A stretch of DNA of 64,000 bases. It comes from Coprinus comatus. Lineage: Eukaryota; Basidiomycota; Agaricomycetes; Agaricales; Agaricaceae. The position numbers and the translations under genes are program-made. The stretch spans positions 56,708 through 120,707 of the forward strand of contig JAWPGT010000067.1 of NCBI GenBank assembly GCA_034638255.1. The letters run 5' to 3'. Below the pieces are notes generated by a model. It did no database searches, was not told the origin of the DNA, and saw only the letters and a list, made by a program, of their open reading frames with translations. Numbering within the stretch: position 1 is the first letter of the stretch; each line of letters starts with the position of its first letter. Shown piece by piece: positions 10,512 to 23,277 of the stretch.

Positions 10512-13500
10512 TGTTGAGAAGTAACTTATAAATGGACTTTGTGTTTTTCGTTTTCTGGTTTCCTCATTCGTTTGGATATTACCTGATTCTTATTTGGGCT
10601 TGTCTTATTTCGTTCCTTGTTATAGTCCTGCTAATAGCTACAGTGTTGACTCGAATCTCAGTAAAACCACAGGTGGTTGTGTCGCTCTTTTGATCCTATT
10701 TCTCATATTGAAATATACCATTGATAATGTGCTACGTGTTACTGAGGCTGAGGGTGTCGAGATCAATATCGGGGATTTAAGATTCATTTAGAAAAAAATC
10801 ATTTATCCATAACCTTGCCACAATCTACCTTTGTAGTATCTCCATCAGAGAGAAGTTCAAATACTCTATTTAATCCCACACAAACTATATTTATCTTTTA
10901 TCTCCAATGGACTAAAAAGGTATGATACGACTTCTAGAAGATAGGGGAGTTCTTGATATGATGTGGAGTCTAGATTCCGAGAAAAGGGCGTCATCCAAAG
11001 TCATATTGTGTCAATAAGTGTAAATGTCAGGCGCAATGGAATGGAAGATGTGCTAATAGTACATCATAGCTGCATCACAGTACATACATAGCACATACTC
11101 GATAGTACTCACCAATGTAGTGAACTTGTGATCCGATGCTCGTGGGACCGTCAGGGGTTCTCCTTCCGTTTCTTCTTCTTCTTTACCTAACAATACCTAC
11201 ATTTCTTCCTCACGAAACCCGGAGTTGAGAATGGGGAAGTTTTGACATATCATTCCCATTCCGCAGTTGAATGTGACATTAAGCATAATATGCCCACATG
11301 CGCAGCAATTTATGAGTTTCGGTGGCTAATACAAACGATGATGTCATACACTGCCTCGATCTTTTTTTTTTTCGAATGTTACGTTTTACACCAACTTTTT
11401 TTTTCCTTTAACACCGTCATGAAATTCAGTATATACAGTCAGGGCTCGGGCTAAATGAATTTAATCAATGTCATCGTAGAGTTTAATTTAGGCACTCCTT
11501 ATGTACATAGGCCGACATGTCAGGATTCAGGACTGTCTCGGGTAACATGGTATTTTTTTTACTGTTCTCCATGTTACAACTCGGTCAGGTGTGTAGACTT
11601 AACATGATTCATGTTGGTAGTAGGGATTTCGAACTATTTGATACTTGGAAACAATGATGAAGATGAAGATTTCGAACCTGTTGTTTCTATAACCACCACT
11701 AACTACCAACCTCCACCTCACTTAGGTTTAAGCAACTAGAAGCACTCGTGATCAGTAACAGGCGCAGTTTTTTTTTTTGATCGGACGAGAAGGGGTAGTT
11801 TTTGGCGTTCTGAAAAAGAAAAGAAAGAAAGAAAGATGTTCCAAGTCTTGTGTCTCTCCGCAAAATTTGTTGTACTAAAAATCTACAATCCCAAATAAAT
11901 GATGATCTGATAAGATAGAGAAAAATAGTAGAGGGGTGGGTCGGGTACTACCTAGACAAGAATATTCGTTGACATCCAATAACGGTTTTATAGGCTCCGA
12001 TGCTTTGGTCACCATATACCTCTACGTGTCAAGATTCTGATATCTTGTTCTAGACAGTTTTATCTTTGTTGAAGAAGTTGAAGTCGTGGTGAACGCGGAT
12101 ACAGGGAGGATCATCATAACATGATATATTGTGTACACGTAACATGTATAGTAATTGGCAGATGAGCCATTTCTACCCATAGTGATTTATTTAGATTCGA
12201 AGTTACTGTAAATTTCATTATCTTGAATAGTCTCTGCTACAATACCACATTATATTTCGTGAATGCAAGCCTGGTGGAGGAAGTGGACGCTTAAAACTTA
12301 GCAATATAACTACATAAACTGCCAGATGTCGATGAATCAAAGAAGTAAAGCAACGAGGTGGATGATTTTTTGGTCATGTAACGATTGATATTTCCGAACA
12401 GGACATACTTATGATCAAACTCATGTCTTGCGTCCACTCTACTACCAACACGATGAACAGAGTGATGTCGTTTACTGTCGTGATCCGGGAAGAATACGTT
12501 TGAGGTAGGAGAAGTGGCACCTGTCTCTCGTCGTTTCCTTATCCCCATGAGAGGGTCTGTGACAACATGTCCGGTGGCTGGGAACCCTCTGGTTAATGTG
12601 AAAAAGAATTTGGGAAGCAATGTTCGCTGGATGTCGGTCATTGATTATCGGTTCACATTGTCATTCTTGCACATCAGAGATCGATCGGCATGGAAGAAAT
12701 TGACCTGACATCAGACGCCAAGACCCTTGAATATCTGAATTTTCTGTGGGGGTAAGTACTGCGTATTCCAGCCCCCGGATTCCGACCTCTGATACATTAG
12801 TGGTTCTCTTGATCCGTGGCGAGGGGTGTCCCGAGAGACAGTTTGAATGTTGCCTGATTAAAATGTTATTCTTTAGCGTGTTTGATAGACATACAGTCCT
12901 CGAGACTCGGAGCCGCTGCTGCTGCGGGTATGACATTCTTCACAAAAGTAATAGGAGTCAATTCTCACCCGTGTATGAATTAGTAACACCTAGTAATAAC
13001 TTTGCAAAGCTGCTTTTGTGTTGTTTTTAATTATCGGAGAGCGGAGTTATAAGCGCTTCCCGGAACAACCCCACGAGCCCGTGTCACACACACACAGGTC
13101 ACACATTTCGATCATCAAATTCGGCTTCAACCGGGCTTCAAATGTCACTCAACACAGCTTACTCAAACTGAAACAACTGTCATTGAAAAAAATCTCGACG
13201 CTACCGTGACCGACGGTGAACACGAGGTTATTGAAGAAAAGAGAAACTGATAATTAATACCTAACTGAGATATTCCTCATGCGGAGCCGTAGACTAACTT
13301 TTCAAGAAGTCCTTATCCTGAAAATGTCTGAACCTTCAACGGAGTTCATGGGAGGTGTGGAGTGTATGACGGTAAGCTTATAGAAAGTTTTCACTTCCGA
13401 GATTATCTCATCTTCTGTGCCCGTAAGTATCCATTGAACAATCAGAATCCTTCGATGTGCAGATCATAAAGCTCATCATTAAATTATATTCGATTGAAGA

Positions 13501-13675
13501 TACTTCCGAAGTTATGGTAACACAGCCATTAATACCCCTCGATCCGAGATCTAGTATCTTTACTGTTAATATTTTTTGCAGTTGTCATCTGTTATCCATT
13601 TGCCGGTGTGTCGGGACTCGAGTATAAGTACTGGCACCAACAAATTTCATCAACACAACAACTCTCGCTACCTCC
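10512..13675. other. Long region without supported genes
   Basis: About 3.2 kb of AT-rich DNA. ORFs of up to 116 codons occur on both strands but show no codon-like or family character. Homopolymer T tracts occur near 11,360-11,400 and 11,768-11,779. A TATA-like GAGTATAAGTA at ~13,620 lies ~55 bp before the next gene. No tRNA, rRNA or transposon ends were recognised. Confidence 0.4.
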
Positions 13676-15191
13676 ATGTCTTACCCTTCGAAGTCAAGAA
13701 TTCTCTCTTACCATGATATTACGCGTGCTCTTACCGACGGGGACTCTCAGCGCGACGTAGAGGACGCATGTAGAGCGTTTACAACCATTCTAGTTGGGCT
13801 AATGGATAAATTCGAATCCATCTCTAAAATGGTCCATACTCTTGATTTCAAAGGTTTGACCGTCCCCCTCAGACCACGATGGGATGTTGTTAAAAAGGTA
13901 TGCTCTCAAATGTCTACCCTGTATGGAGCCTGGCTTATCGCATTGTCCATACAGGACTTCGCTGAGCTGTTGCAACAGTTTAGAAGTAACGTTGGAGTTA
14001 TCTCAGGGCGTTTGAGAAGTGAGTCAACCACTTCGACCCCTATCAGGTTTCTTACATCAACCTGTCCTTTAGTATTTGCTTCCAATATCCTTCCAATGGT
14101 CGCACAAAAGTCAAAATCTCTTTCGTCTCAAGAATTAATACAATTATTGCGGTCGTTCATGGGGGTGAGATTGAATCGCGTTGCTTAATGTACAACACTA
14201 CTTACTAATGTTGTCTTTAGTTCTCTACAGAACAAGCGAACCTAACACGCTCTTTCGTAGAGCATTCTATGCGCTGAGCGCCGTTCTATCATCCTTCCAC
14301 ACAGAATTCTCGAAACTCACCATTCTGCGGACGAATATGGGCCAAAGCGAGCTTCGTCATCTCTCTACGAAGATACATGAGTTAGACATCTGCTTACGAC
14401 AGTGAGTTGTACTACACCTAATGTGCTTTTCTTGTACTCACTCTTTTGAAGACTTGCTGCTTCCGTTAGTAGACTGTGAATTGGGCGTGAATCGATGGAC
14501 TGACAGGTTAAATATTTTAGAACACACAGCTTTCAGATGCCGACCCAACACACCTTATGTATAATGTCCTACGCCTCGGGACCTGCACTGGTAGACGTCC
14601 CACGAGATCGAAGGTATTCCATCAAAAACTCGTAAGTTAAATTGCAAATAATGGCAACACAAACCATCTCACGCAATACAAAGACACTTTCTACGTGCAT
14701 GCCCCCTTTTGGTCTGGCATATGATGCATTTGACCGTAAGTGTTTGATTTCTACTTGTATCTAACGATAAGGATGCTTATCATATATTTACAGAAAAGCG
14801 TAGCGAAGTCGCGCATGCTGTGTACAACGCTCAGCTTTGTTTCGGAGAAAGAACTAATCTCACCAACACTCAACTATCACTGTCTGTGTTGGTTTCCGAT
14901 GAAATTACCCATCTGGAAACTGCCGTCAACTTCGTCCTGGGCATCTGGGCCCGACTCCGAACGGATTGTACCGAGATGCATAATTGGTTGAACAACCCAT
15001 CTGACAACGTGAGTCATAACACCTGATGATTTCCTTTTCACTTTGTTGATTCATTTCGTGTTGTTTAGAGGATGCCTTCTGTGGTTTCGGAGTTCTCTCA
15101 TTCTGGTACTACCTTCTATCTGACACTTGCCTCTGCACTCGATGTCTGCTTCGCTTCCATTGATCCATGTCGATTGATCATTGAACACTGA
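13676..15191 (+). CDS. Unrecognised multi-exon protein, all-helical in appearance
   Basis: The start ATG at 13676 follows a CA-rich leader. Exon 1 (13676-14164) ends at a GTGAGA donor. Later exons are supported by good signals: a GTGAGT donor after about 14402, an exon about 14535-14634 ending at GTAAGT, an exon about 14690-14739 ending at GTAAGT, an exon 14794-15008 ending at GTGAGT, and a last exon from 15069 to TGA 15189-15191. The joined later exons read in one frame (RSEVAHAVYNAQLCFGERT, then LETAVNFVLGIWARLR). The exon 1 to exon 2 junction does not keep frame with the obvious GT-AG pair (14165/14220), so either a splice site was missed or the gene is damaged. No family is recognised; long amphipathic helices predominate. 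Confidence 0.55.
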
Positions 15192-16383
15192 CACATTGGT
15201 GATTTCACACGTTGTGTATGGACAAACTTCTTACTACCCTTCCCATGCCTTCGGCTTTATACCCCTCTTCTCACTATTTCAACTGAGAAGCACCAAACTG
15301 CCAATTTTCCCCGGAAAGGATACCTAGGACAATGTAGTTTACTCCTAACTGCCTGGTGGTATGTTGGTGCATCTATCACGTAAAGGATACTACCGTATTC
15401 AATATACATAGTACATATAACCAAACATCCGTCCATGTAGTTGATACCCTTTTGTCTGCGCGTGATTGATGCTGATATTTCATCACTACTTTATACATGT
15501 GTAATAAGTTTCTTGATGCGGTGGAAGAATTAGGAGAAGACATCAATCCGGAATCGGTGTGTAGTTGAGGTATAGCCTCTTGCCTGATATTAATATCTCA
15601 AAAGGATAACGAACTTGTAGTGAAACTTAAATATAGACTGATATTTGATTCAGTGGTGTCTTCTCAGGAACTTGGAAATACTAGTTCGTCAACATTTAAT
15701 AATCAATCAATCTCTACTCCTTTGAACGGTGAAAACGGTTATGCACGAGACGTGTTGATAACGATATGTGGAACTAGTTCCGAACTACCAGAGCGGAGTG
15801 TTGGTTCCTTCGTTTCAGAATATGGTACTGATTAATTCGAAAACAACAGTGTTGAACCTCAAGATATCTGAGGCAATCTCAGGGTTGGTATGACCAGAAT
15901 GTGTCGGCCCACTCTATCACCCTAGTATGCGACTCACTAATGAGCACTGCCATGAACACTATGTACTGGACGCCGTGAGAGTTTTATTATGTTATGGCAC
16001 TGGTATAATCACAATGCACATTCAATAACAACTTCTTCGTCTCCGAAGTTGTCATTTCTTTTCGAGCCTTTCATCTATAAACAACTTAACGTGAACGATT
16101 ACTTTTCTTAGAATGGGCGACCCGAAACATTCGTGGGCACTGACTACTGTAAGAATATTGCAGATGATCGGTGTATACAAAAACGTTCAAACCATTGCCG
16201 TGCATACCCGTCTGTTTAAGCTTAACAAATTTTTAACAATCGACATGATGATCTGCAACGCATATCTTAACCTGTATACGTCACAACATTTTTAATCACA
16301 TTACACTCTCAGGAGTACTCAGTCACAGAATAGATTACATGCATTAGTTTTTAAGCGACAAAACGCACTGTTTGATATTATTA
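15192..16383. other. Intergenic, no supported gene
   Basis: Downstream of the helical gene and of the convergent threonine synthase gene. Only short ORFs without family character are visible. Confidence 0.4.
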
Positions 16384-18252
16384 TTATACAGCAGCAATTC
16401 TCTTAGCTTCAATCTCCTCAATGACAGCCTTCACCAACTCAGGATCCGCTTTCTCGACCTCGATAACTCTCCTCTCCTTTTCCAGCAATCCTCGGAATTC
16501 AACGGGAAGAACGTCTCTGTCGAAGTTAAAGTTGGATTCTCCCTCAAGCGCACGGGATACTGCTTCTGAGAACTTGGCGGGATGTGCTGTAGATAGTACA
16601 ATTTGATATGTGTTTTTCACACTGTTACAAGTAAGAATAAGTCAGACTTTGGAGAAGATAAATAGAAATATGATGAAATGTCCTCACTTGTTTGGTGTGA
16701 TGATATTTGCAGCAGCCAAGGCGACAGCTGTGTGAGGATCAGCGACATATGACGATGTTGCGTTGAAATGTTGTCGGATGGTGTTAAGAGTCTGAATGAT
16801 AAATTAATTTAAATAAAAATAAGAATGATATATGTGACATCAATGATGAACTTACCAACTCATCGGATACCTTCTCAGCGACGAAATCACGTCGAGCGGA
16901 TTCCAACACTTGCGTAGGAACCTCAACTCTCCCATCTATTTTCACTTTACTCATCCATTCATCCAACGTTTGTGATGCATTAGATCTTTGCTCCTCATCA
17001 TTAGCACCTGTAGCGTTCTCATACGCGAGATACCACAGGAGGCGTTCAAAGTTGCTGGATATAAGAATATCCATAGCAGGACTAAGTGTCTCCTTCACAC
17101 CACTTGTGTCAATGGCTTGTTTGTTAGAAATAGATATCTCCAAATCAACTTTCTCGTAACGTCCGCTCTTCCAGAATCGTGCAAGAATATCGTTGGAGTT
17201 AGTGGCAACCGCGAGTTTTCCCATAGGAAGCCCCATGCGTTTTGCATAATAACCAGCCAAGATATCTCCGAAGTTTCCAGTGGGAACAACGTATTGAACG
17301 TCGATGTCGTCAACATACACGCCCTCGGGAAGTTGCTTTTGCATTTGGAAATAAGCGAGGAAGTAATAGACTGTCTGGGCGAGGATGCGAGCCCAGTTAA
17401 TGGAGTTCACAGCTCCTAACCGATGATCTGCGTTGAACTTCTTATCTCCAAAGAGAGTTTTGACAATATCCTATGAGAGATAAATTGATGTTTCGGAGTA
17501 TATTGAGAAATAGATATACATACCTGACAATCATCAAAAGTACCACTAACAGCAACATTCTTAACATTCTCGTCGGTGACTGTAGTCATTTGGGCCTCCT
17601 GAATTGGGGAAACGCGGCCTTTGGGATGAAGAATGTAGATCGAAATGTTTGCTTTGCCTCGAAGACCATAAATAGCTGCACTGCGATGATACATCAATAT
17701 CAGTCAAAAATTCTGGGTTAAATTTAATACACACCTTCCAGTATCTCCGCTTGTAGCACCAACTACTGTCAAGCGCTCCTGTTTCTCCTCAGGTCCTTTC
17801 TTCGCATTACGTCTCTTAAGGAAGAATTCAAACAAGTTGCCGAGAAGTTGCAAAGCTACATCCTTGAAGGCGAATGTAGGACCGTGGAATAGTTCCAGAA
17901 TAAATTTCTTGTCGGAGAGTTTCACAAGAGGTGTGACGTCGGGATGTCGGAATGTTTTGTAGGATTTCTCGACTAGGGATCGTAGTTCCTCCTTGGATAT
18001 TTCGTCCGGGGAGATATAGAGTGATAGTACAGCAACGGATAAGTCAATGAATGAGTATTTACTCCAGGTAGATTTCCAATCCGCTGGAAGTTGGGGTATG
18101 TGTTCGGGGATATAAAGACCACCGTTTGGAGCCAGGCCTGTAAGCACGGTCTGAATATTGTAAATGGTGGATGTTTCTCCAATTCATAGTCGCATACATA
18201 CCTCCTCAAACGACAGTTTTTGGCTACCGCCTCGCGTTGAAAAATACTTCAT
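16384..18252 (-). CDS. THR4: Threonine synthase
   Basis: PLP enzyme converting O-phosphohomoserine to threonine and phosphate, the last step of threonine synthesis. Six exons keep frame: 18202-18252, 17735-18150, 17524-17680, 16856-17470, 16688-16791 and 16384-16621, giving 526 aa (yeast Thr4 is 514). The N-terminus KYFSTRGGSQKLSFEE is typical. HGPTFAFKD carries the PLP lysine (~113), GATSGDTGSAA binds phosphate, and VPTGNFGDILAGYYAKRMG is the conserved central segment of fungal threonine synthases. The first intron follows only 17 codons. Nothing points to damage. A Gcn4-type site sits just upstream. Confidence 0.96.
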
Positions 18253-18290
18253 TATTGGGGGGAGATCTAAGTTTGATCTATACGTGATTG

Positions 18291-18315
18291 TGACTCTTAA
18301 ATATGTGGTCACGTG
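18291..18315. promoter_or_regulatory. Gcn4/CpcA-type TGACTC and CACGTG upstream of threonine synthase
   Basis: TGACTC lies at 18291-18296, 39-44 bp upstream of the threonine synthase ATG, and CACGTG at 18310-18315. TGACTC is the core bound by Gcn4/CpcA factors in general amino-acid control. Such short words occur by chance, so function is inferred from position beside an amino-acid biosynthesis gene. Confidence 0.35.
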
Positions 18316-18633
18316 GAACGTCCGAAATTCGAGTCGACCGAAATCAGACCGAAAGTTTATTTCGACAATTACCAATCATTTATGGCTCGGGGGCTGAACT
18401 GGCTCTTGCTTCTCAGCCAAATCTTGGCAAGTAAATAAGTAATCAGCTACAAATTTGAAGTTTGTATGAATTGAGAGTCACTATGTATAACTTGTGCCAT
18501 CTTTCCTCAGACTCGTTTTGATTTTCACCCCTCATGAACTTACCACGGTTGAGAATATATTCAATAATAATACCAACCTTATTGCCCTCTGACACTTGTA
18601 CTCTTGCAATACACAACTTGCAAGTGTTGTGAC

Positions 18634-20133
18634 TTAAAGATGGTCTGAGTGTGTCACCAGCAGTTGAGGTGATGAAGGAGAATAGGACAGTGCAGATGAT
18701 GTCAATGCAGTCGAAGGACTTCCGGGGGGAAAGGTTCTGGGATTTTCAGGATCCTAAACAAAATCGTGATAGTCAGAGCCTTCCTGATAGAATCAATACA
18801 GGACCAAACGTACATAGAGCACCTCAGGATGAAAACTAGGAGTAGGAAATGCAGGAGAGCTATAACTCATCTCATTATTTCTGTCTTGAAGGCCAGGAAA
18901 GGTTGGTACGTGTGGAGCTCTTGGACCTGTAGACGCCTGTGTTGATGATTCGTCTTGTTCCAAACCCTGTTTGCTATGGCGGCTGACACGTTTGAACAGG
19001 AAAACGATCACACCAATAAGCCCGGCCAGTATTGCGAGACCACCTATCACACCACCAGCGATTGTCCCAGTGTTTGACCTTGAAGAAGATTCGGAAGTTC
19101 CTGGAGATTCGAATGCGAAGGTTGATATAGAACCCGCAGTAGCGGAACCTGTAGTAACAAAGATTGTGATAACAGACGCAGTTGAAGAAGCCGTATTCGA
19201 AGTCGTGTCCGTGGTTTGGATACTAGTTGTTCCAGTATTACTGGAATCGGTGGTAATGCTCGTGGTAACAGATGCAGTCACGGTCGAGCTTGTCCTTATC
19301 GTGGGACGAGTCGTAGCTTGAGTAGTTGTACGTGGTGCAGCCGAGGATTCCGGTCCATCTGGAGTATATCAAGTTAACGATCAATCTTCACATTTGCTAC
19401 TTTGACACTCACCTACTAGTTGCGCCTGTGTGATAACGAAGATGTTGTCATCAGGCTATATGATAATATTGATCATCAGGGGCTTCACAGACACAAACAT
19501 TTTATCTGACGTACCCCGAAGTTTTTGTAAGCCCAAGCAGGGATTCTCAACCCTGACGTAAGCTCATAGGGGAACCTAGGATATAATCAGAGAAATGCAA
19601 CAAACGTTATAGTACAAGATGCAACTCACTCGCTGTAAGAAATTGTGACACAGTTTTCAGTGAAGGAGGCCAATCTGGTTGTTACGAATTACTTTTTGCT
19701 CATCCCGTGACATAGAGCTGATTGTACGTACTCTATCCACTGTTCTGATTGACATGCTGCACAAGCACTGACCAAAGAATAGACGACCGTGTTACACATA
19801 CACGGGTTATCATCAAGTGGTCCTACGTAGACGTATCCTTCGTGGAGAGTCGGGGGCCAATCTAAACACCATTCATTTCACGGTCAGAACATTATCTGTG
19901 ATGTAATTTTTTTCGAGTCCTTACCAGTATTTCCAAAGCACATACCCGTCAACTCCGCGGCCATCTGACATGGACTGTCCCCAACAGTGTTAAAAGACTA
20001 ATGAGAGATGAGTATGATCAATAGAAGAAGTGCAAGAGAAACGTACCCAGTTCATAGAGTCATTCGTGCATACAGCCGGACCCGCCAGAACATAAGGGAG
20101 AACAGCGACGGCAAGGTAGGAAAAGAGAGCCAT
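18634..20133 (-). CDS. Secreted/membrane mucin-like protein with one TM helix
   Basis: ATG 20133 opens a clear signal peptide (MALFSYLAVAVLPYVLAGPA). A Cys-rich ectodomain follows, assembled from several short exons: CTNDSMNW, then SPCQMAAELTGMC, then NPCMCNTVVYSLVSACAACQ and W. Next come a ~90-residue Ser/Thr-rich stalk (18.9-19.35 kb), a TM helix (GGVIGGLAILAGLIGVIVFL) and a basic stop-transfer KRVSR. The cytoplasmic tail is Pro/Ser rich. Exon 1 is 20047-20133. A final intron (GTACGT donor after codon LY) leads to a last exon ending at TAA 18634-18636; without it translation stops at 18793. The layout matches cell-wall or sensor-like membrane mucins of agarics. Ligand and role are unknown. 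Confidence 0.62.
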
Positions 20134-20670
20134 TCGACGCGTCGAAGGCAGGTAATCGAACACCATCGCGTTGAGGGCAAGCAATCAGACGCCATGTCTT
20201 GACGATTGCCATTTTCGAGGCATCGACCCTGTCTTCATTGTGCGGCTAGAATGGCCTACTTGGTGAGTCATTGAATACAAGTTACGACCCGTACAACTTG
20301 AAAGCTCTGGAATATTGGAGTCCTATCAGTTGCGGCAGTCAGCCTTTGAGAAGATCTGAATAGATCTCAAAGTCATTGGTGCTCTCTGGTGTTTAAGATC
20401 AGGCTTCTGAATGCAGGCAGTTCTTGGTCGATTCTGGGTAGCCCTGACTTTCTGAGTATCGACCATCATGATGACCCTGCGCGAAATCACACAGTATACA
20501 AGAGTATACATCTATCATCTATCAAAATAGTTAAGCGACACACACGCTGACATACACATGTAAGTCTTCTTATAGTTACTTACTTTGTCTTCCTGACGCA
20601 AAAAAATCATTGAAGTTCAGCGGCTTCCAAAAGCTATGTAGAGCAGTAAAAATTTTGAACCATTGTCAAG
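20134..20670. other. Gap between last left-block gene and repeats
   Basis: No gene recognised. It presumably includes the promoter of the mucin-like gene and the edge of the repeat block. Confidence 0.4.
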
Positions 20671-22620
20671 CATCAGGATTTCATGCATGTCCTTGGAGGT
20701 GCTTGAAGTTACTTAGAAAGGCATCCAAGGAGCTCCAAGTACACCCCAATAGAATTCAAAGAAGAGTAAAATTGTCCTTGGAGTTCCTTGGAAAATTTGT
20801 CCCAAGGAGCTCCAAGTAGGTCCCTCTAACTTGGGTATACTTGAATAGCTTTGAACATACTTGGACAGCACATAAAAGTTACTTTCCTACCTTGTAATTA
20901 TATTTTACAGGATTTTATTCGCATTTTCGGGATAATTCAAGTACTCTCAAGGTCACACCAAGTAAGGGAATAAGGACAATAAAAAAAAATATCATTGAAG
21001 TTGTAATAATACATGTGATATACTAACTTAGTCTACAGTTTTAATACATTCTTATACCTTTGTATCAGAATAGAGACTGTAATAGTGAAATAAGTAATTA
21101 TTAACATAAAATGGAGAGAAAAAGTGAACCTTGGATGATGTGTTACAAAGATCACATCACATGAAGCATGATACTTGACCATACAGTGTGCAAGTACTGT
21201 AAGCGCAGGATCGTAGAGGACGACGAGACGAGCACGATGACGAAGGAATGGAAGGAAACCAATGAGAAATGACTGAGATAGAACACAAACACTGCAGACA
21301 CTTGTATTAGACTAGAGAGATACAATAACTTCTTAACTACTCACCTGCAGACACTTGTATTAGACTAGAGAGTCTTCATGTGTCTGCAGGACGCTTCAGT
21401 AATGTGTGACGTGACATTGTGATGTCACAGAAAGCGGAAACAATCTGCAAGTCCAGAACTCTAAAGAGAATATCCAACCACAACTCTTCTAACCTCAACC
21501 AACAATAAGTACTGACCTTGGGGACTGTCTAGAGCATTCCTGACAAGTACCAGCGTTAGAAAGGGGTGGTTAATGTTGTTATAACAAGCCTAAACACAAA
21601 AAGATTGGATAAGAAATGGGCAAGTTATTAGTTATTTAGTTGGAGAGGAATATATATATAGTAACTTACCAAAGAGCTGCATGTCAGTACATGTGTTTTG
21701 AGGGGTGCATGGTGCAGATGGTATCGTTTGAACAGTGCCATTTAGGTAATTCTAATGAGCCTAGATACAAAAGGAGGGAATAGATATTGACTGACATATT
21801 AAATATTTAGCTGGGGAGGAAGATATGTGGTAACTTACCAGAGATGTGCACATCAGCACATGAGTTTTGGGTGGTGTGGAGTGCAGATGGCACCGTTTGA
21901 ACAGCATTGTCAAGGCAGTTGTAATGAGCCTAAAATCATAAGGATTAAACATGTATCAAGCTGCAAGCAAAATATTAGATATTTATTTATAGTGACTCAC
22001 CTGGGACCCAGTACCAGAGTATTGCTCACTACACCTCTAATCCTTCTCCACTGCACAAGCGACTTTGGTTGGCTATGGAGGAGTTATGGGTCATTTAAAC
22101 AAGCCTAGGTACATGTCTCTATGTAAGGAAATGAGTGACGCAGCCTCAAGATACTATTAGGTGATGACATACCATTATTAGCCATGTCAAACCATGAGAA
22201 CTATGCCATAGCACACGTGGCTAGGCTTGTTCGAAGCGAAAAAAAGAGCTGGTTCCAAAGGGCCAAGATGCATGCCAAAGCGTGATGTAATGAGTACAAC
22301 AGACCAAAAACATTGTATACTGACCTTGTGTAATAAAGTGGCTGTCATAGTACAAGTACTACCCCACATGTTGCGTAACTGCCACCATTCGAAGTGAAAT
22401 GGTGAGACGATTCTAGAGAGCCTAAAAACGTGAGATTCTGTTAGGAATTGAGTGAATAGGGATGTAATGATGTGGCAGAGGTATTATGATCTCATGAGAT
22501 TGTTGCCATTGGGATGTGACATGGAGTGAGTGATGTGTGACAAGGAGAGTAGGATGTCACACTCATCTGCTTTTTTTGCAAAGTCCAAATTTGATAACAT
22601 CAAAAGTTTCAAAACATATG
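20671..22620. mobile_element. TIR DNA transposon copy (left), right end not found
   Basis: The left end CATCAGGATTTC at 20671 matches the left TIR of the complete copy at 51,907-53,229. The next ~250 bp share its subterminal words (repeated CCTTGGAG, ACTTGAA and AGTAGGTCCCTCTA). The interior has GAGCCTAAAAACG-type units like the other copy. No matching right TIR was seen before the copia LTR at 22,684, so this copy is probably truncated. The right boundary given is approximate. It has no coding capacity and appears non-autonomous. Confidence 0.5.
21540..22450. repeat. Degenerate tandem array, unit about 165 bp
   Basis: Units recur with a shared pattern: AACTTACCA-AGAG, CATGTCAGTACATG-like, TTTTGGG-GGTG, GTGCAGATGG, ACCGTTTGAACAG, then a short AT-rich spacer introduced by GAGCCTA. 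Clear units start near 21,667 and 21,831 (spacing ~164 bp), with more divergent units on both sides ending in ...GAGCCTAAAAACG near 22,430. Confidence 0.5.
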
Positions 22621-22683
22621 TGGTGATCAATAATCATTGATCAGAAACAAAAACAAATAGCATTAATAATGTGAACTAAGTTT

Positions 22684-23064
22684 TGTTGGAAAATATGGAC
22701 CATTATTAGATAGTCACATGACATTTTCATTTTGTTTCACTTTCATCATTTCATTCTACTTTGCATTATGTGGAAAGCTCCTATTGGTTGTAGTTAGTGT
22801 TTCACCTATGTATTTCAACTCCTGTTTGGACTCCTGTTTCATGTATAATTAGTTACATGTAGTTGACACCTGACTCCTTATTGTTGTAGCATGGGCCAGC
22901 AGTATTTAGTATAAGTAGTCTACATTTGCTCCTGTATTCTACAGTTCTCGAACTATCAAGTTCTCTTATACTCTGTTCTCTCCAACCAAGCACACTCTAC
23001 TATCTACCACTTTGTGTGTATCCTTATACTATTATGTCTTCGTGTATATGCATTGCTTTCAACA
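22684..23064 (+). repeat. LTR-like segment, copia style
   Basis: The segment begins TGTTGGAAAATATGG and ends CTTTCAACA, giving TGTT...AACA ends over 381 bp. It has a TATA-like region and a CT-rich 3' part like copia LTRs. No matching TSD was found, so it may be one LTR of a truncated element. Confidence 0.35.
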
Positions 23065-23112
23065 TCCTCAACATAGGGTGCTTCTAAGCTGCTGTGTTTG
23101 AATTCAGGGGAG

Positions 23113-23277
23113 TGTTGAACTATTATTAGTTCTTCCATGACATTCTCTAATGGCATTACACTAGATGAACATGTTACTCAATATGTTCCCACACGGACCA
23201 TTGCATTAACACATACAAACCTTGTAGTAGTTGCATTATATACTTAAGTTCTTTTCTACCTCAACAACCACCCTCAG
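23113..23277 (+). repeat. Copia-type LTR fragment, interrupted by G1
   Basis: A polypurine tract AGGGGAG directly precedes TGTTGAACTATTATTAG, the classic join of a copia polypurine tract and 3' LTR. The LTR is cut at 23,277 by chromovirus G1 and resumes after 37,469, ending TTTTAACA at 37,521, which suggests a ~217-bp LTR. An inverted copy lies at 51.86-53.25 kb. Confidence 0.45.

Noticed and set aside
10594..10791. 65-codon ORF after HET paralogue 1, with a hydrophobic stretch
   Set aside because: No similarity to the C-terminal extension of paralogue 2 and no good splice sites joining it.
12291..12641. 116-codon minus-strand ORF
   Set aside because: No family character, poor start, and a non-overlapping ORF of similar quality on the other strand.
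18971..19321. 116-codon plus-strand ORF, Val/Glu-rich
   Set aside because: Antisense of the Ser/Thr-rich stalk of the mucin-like gene.
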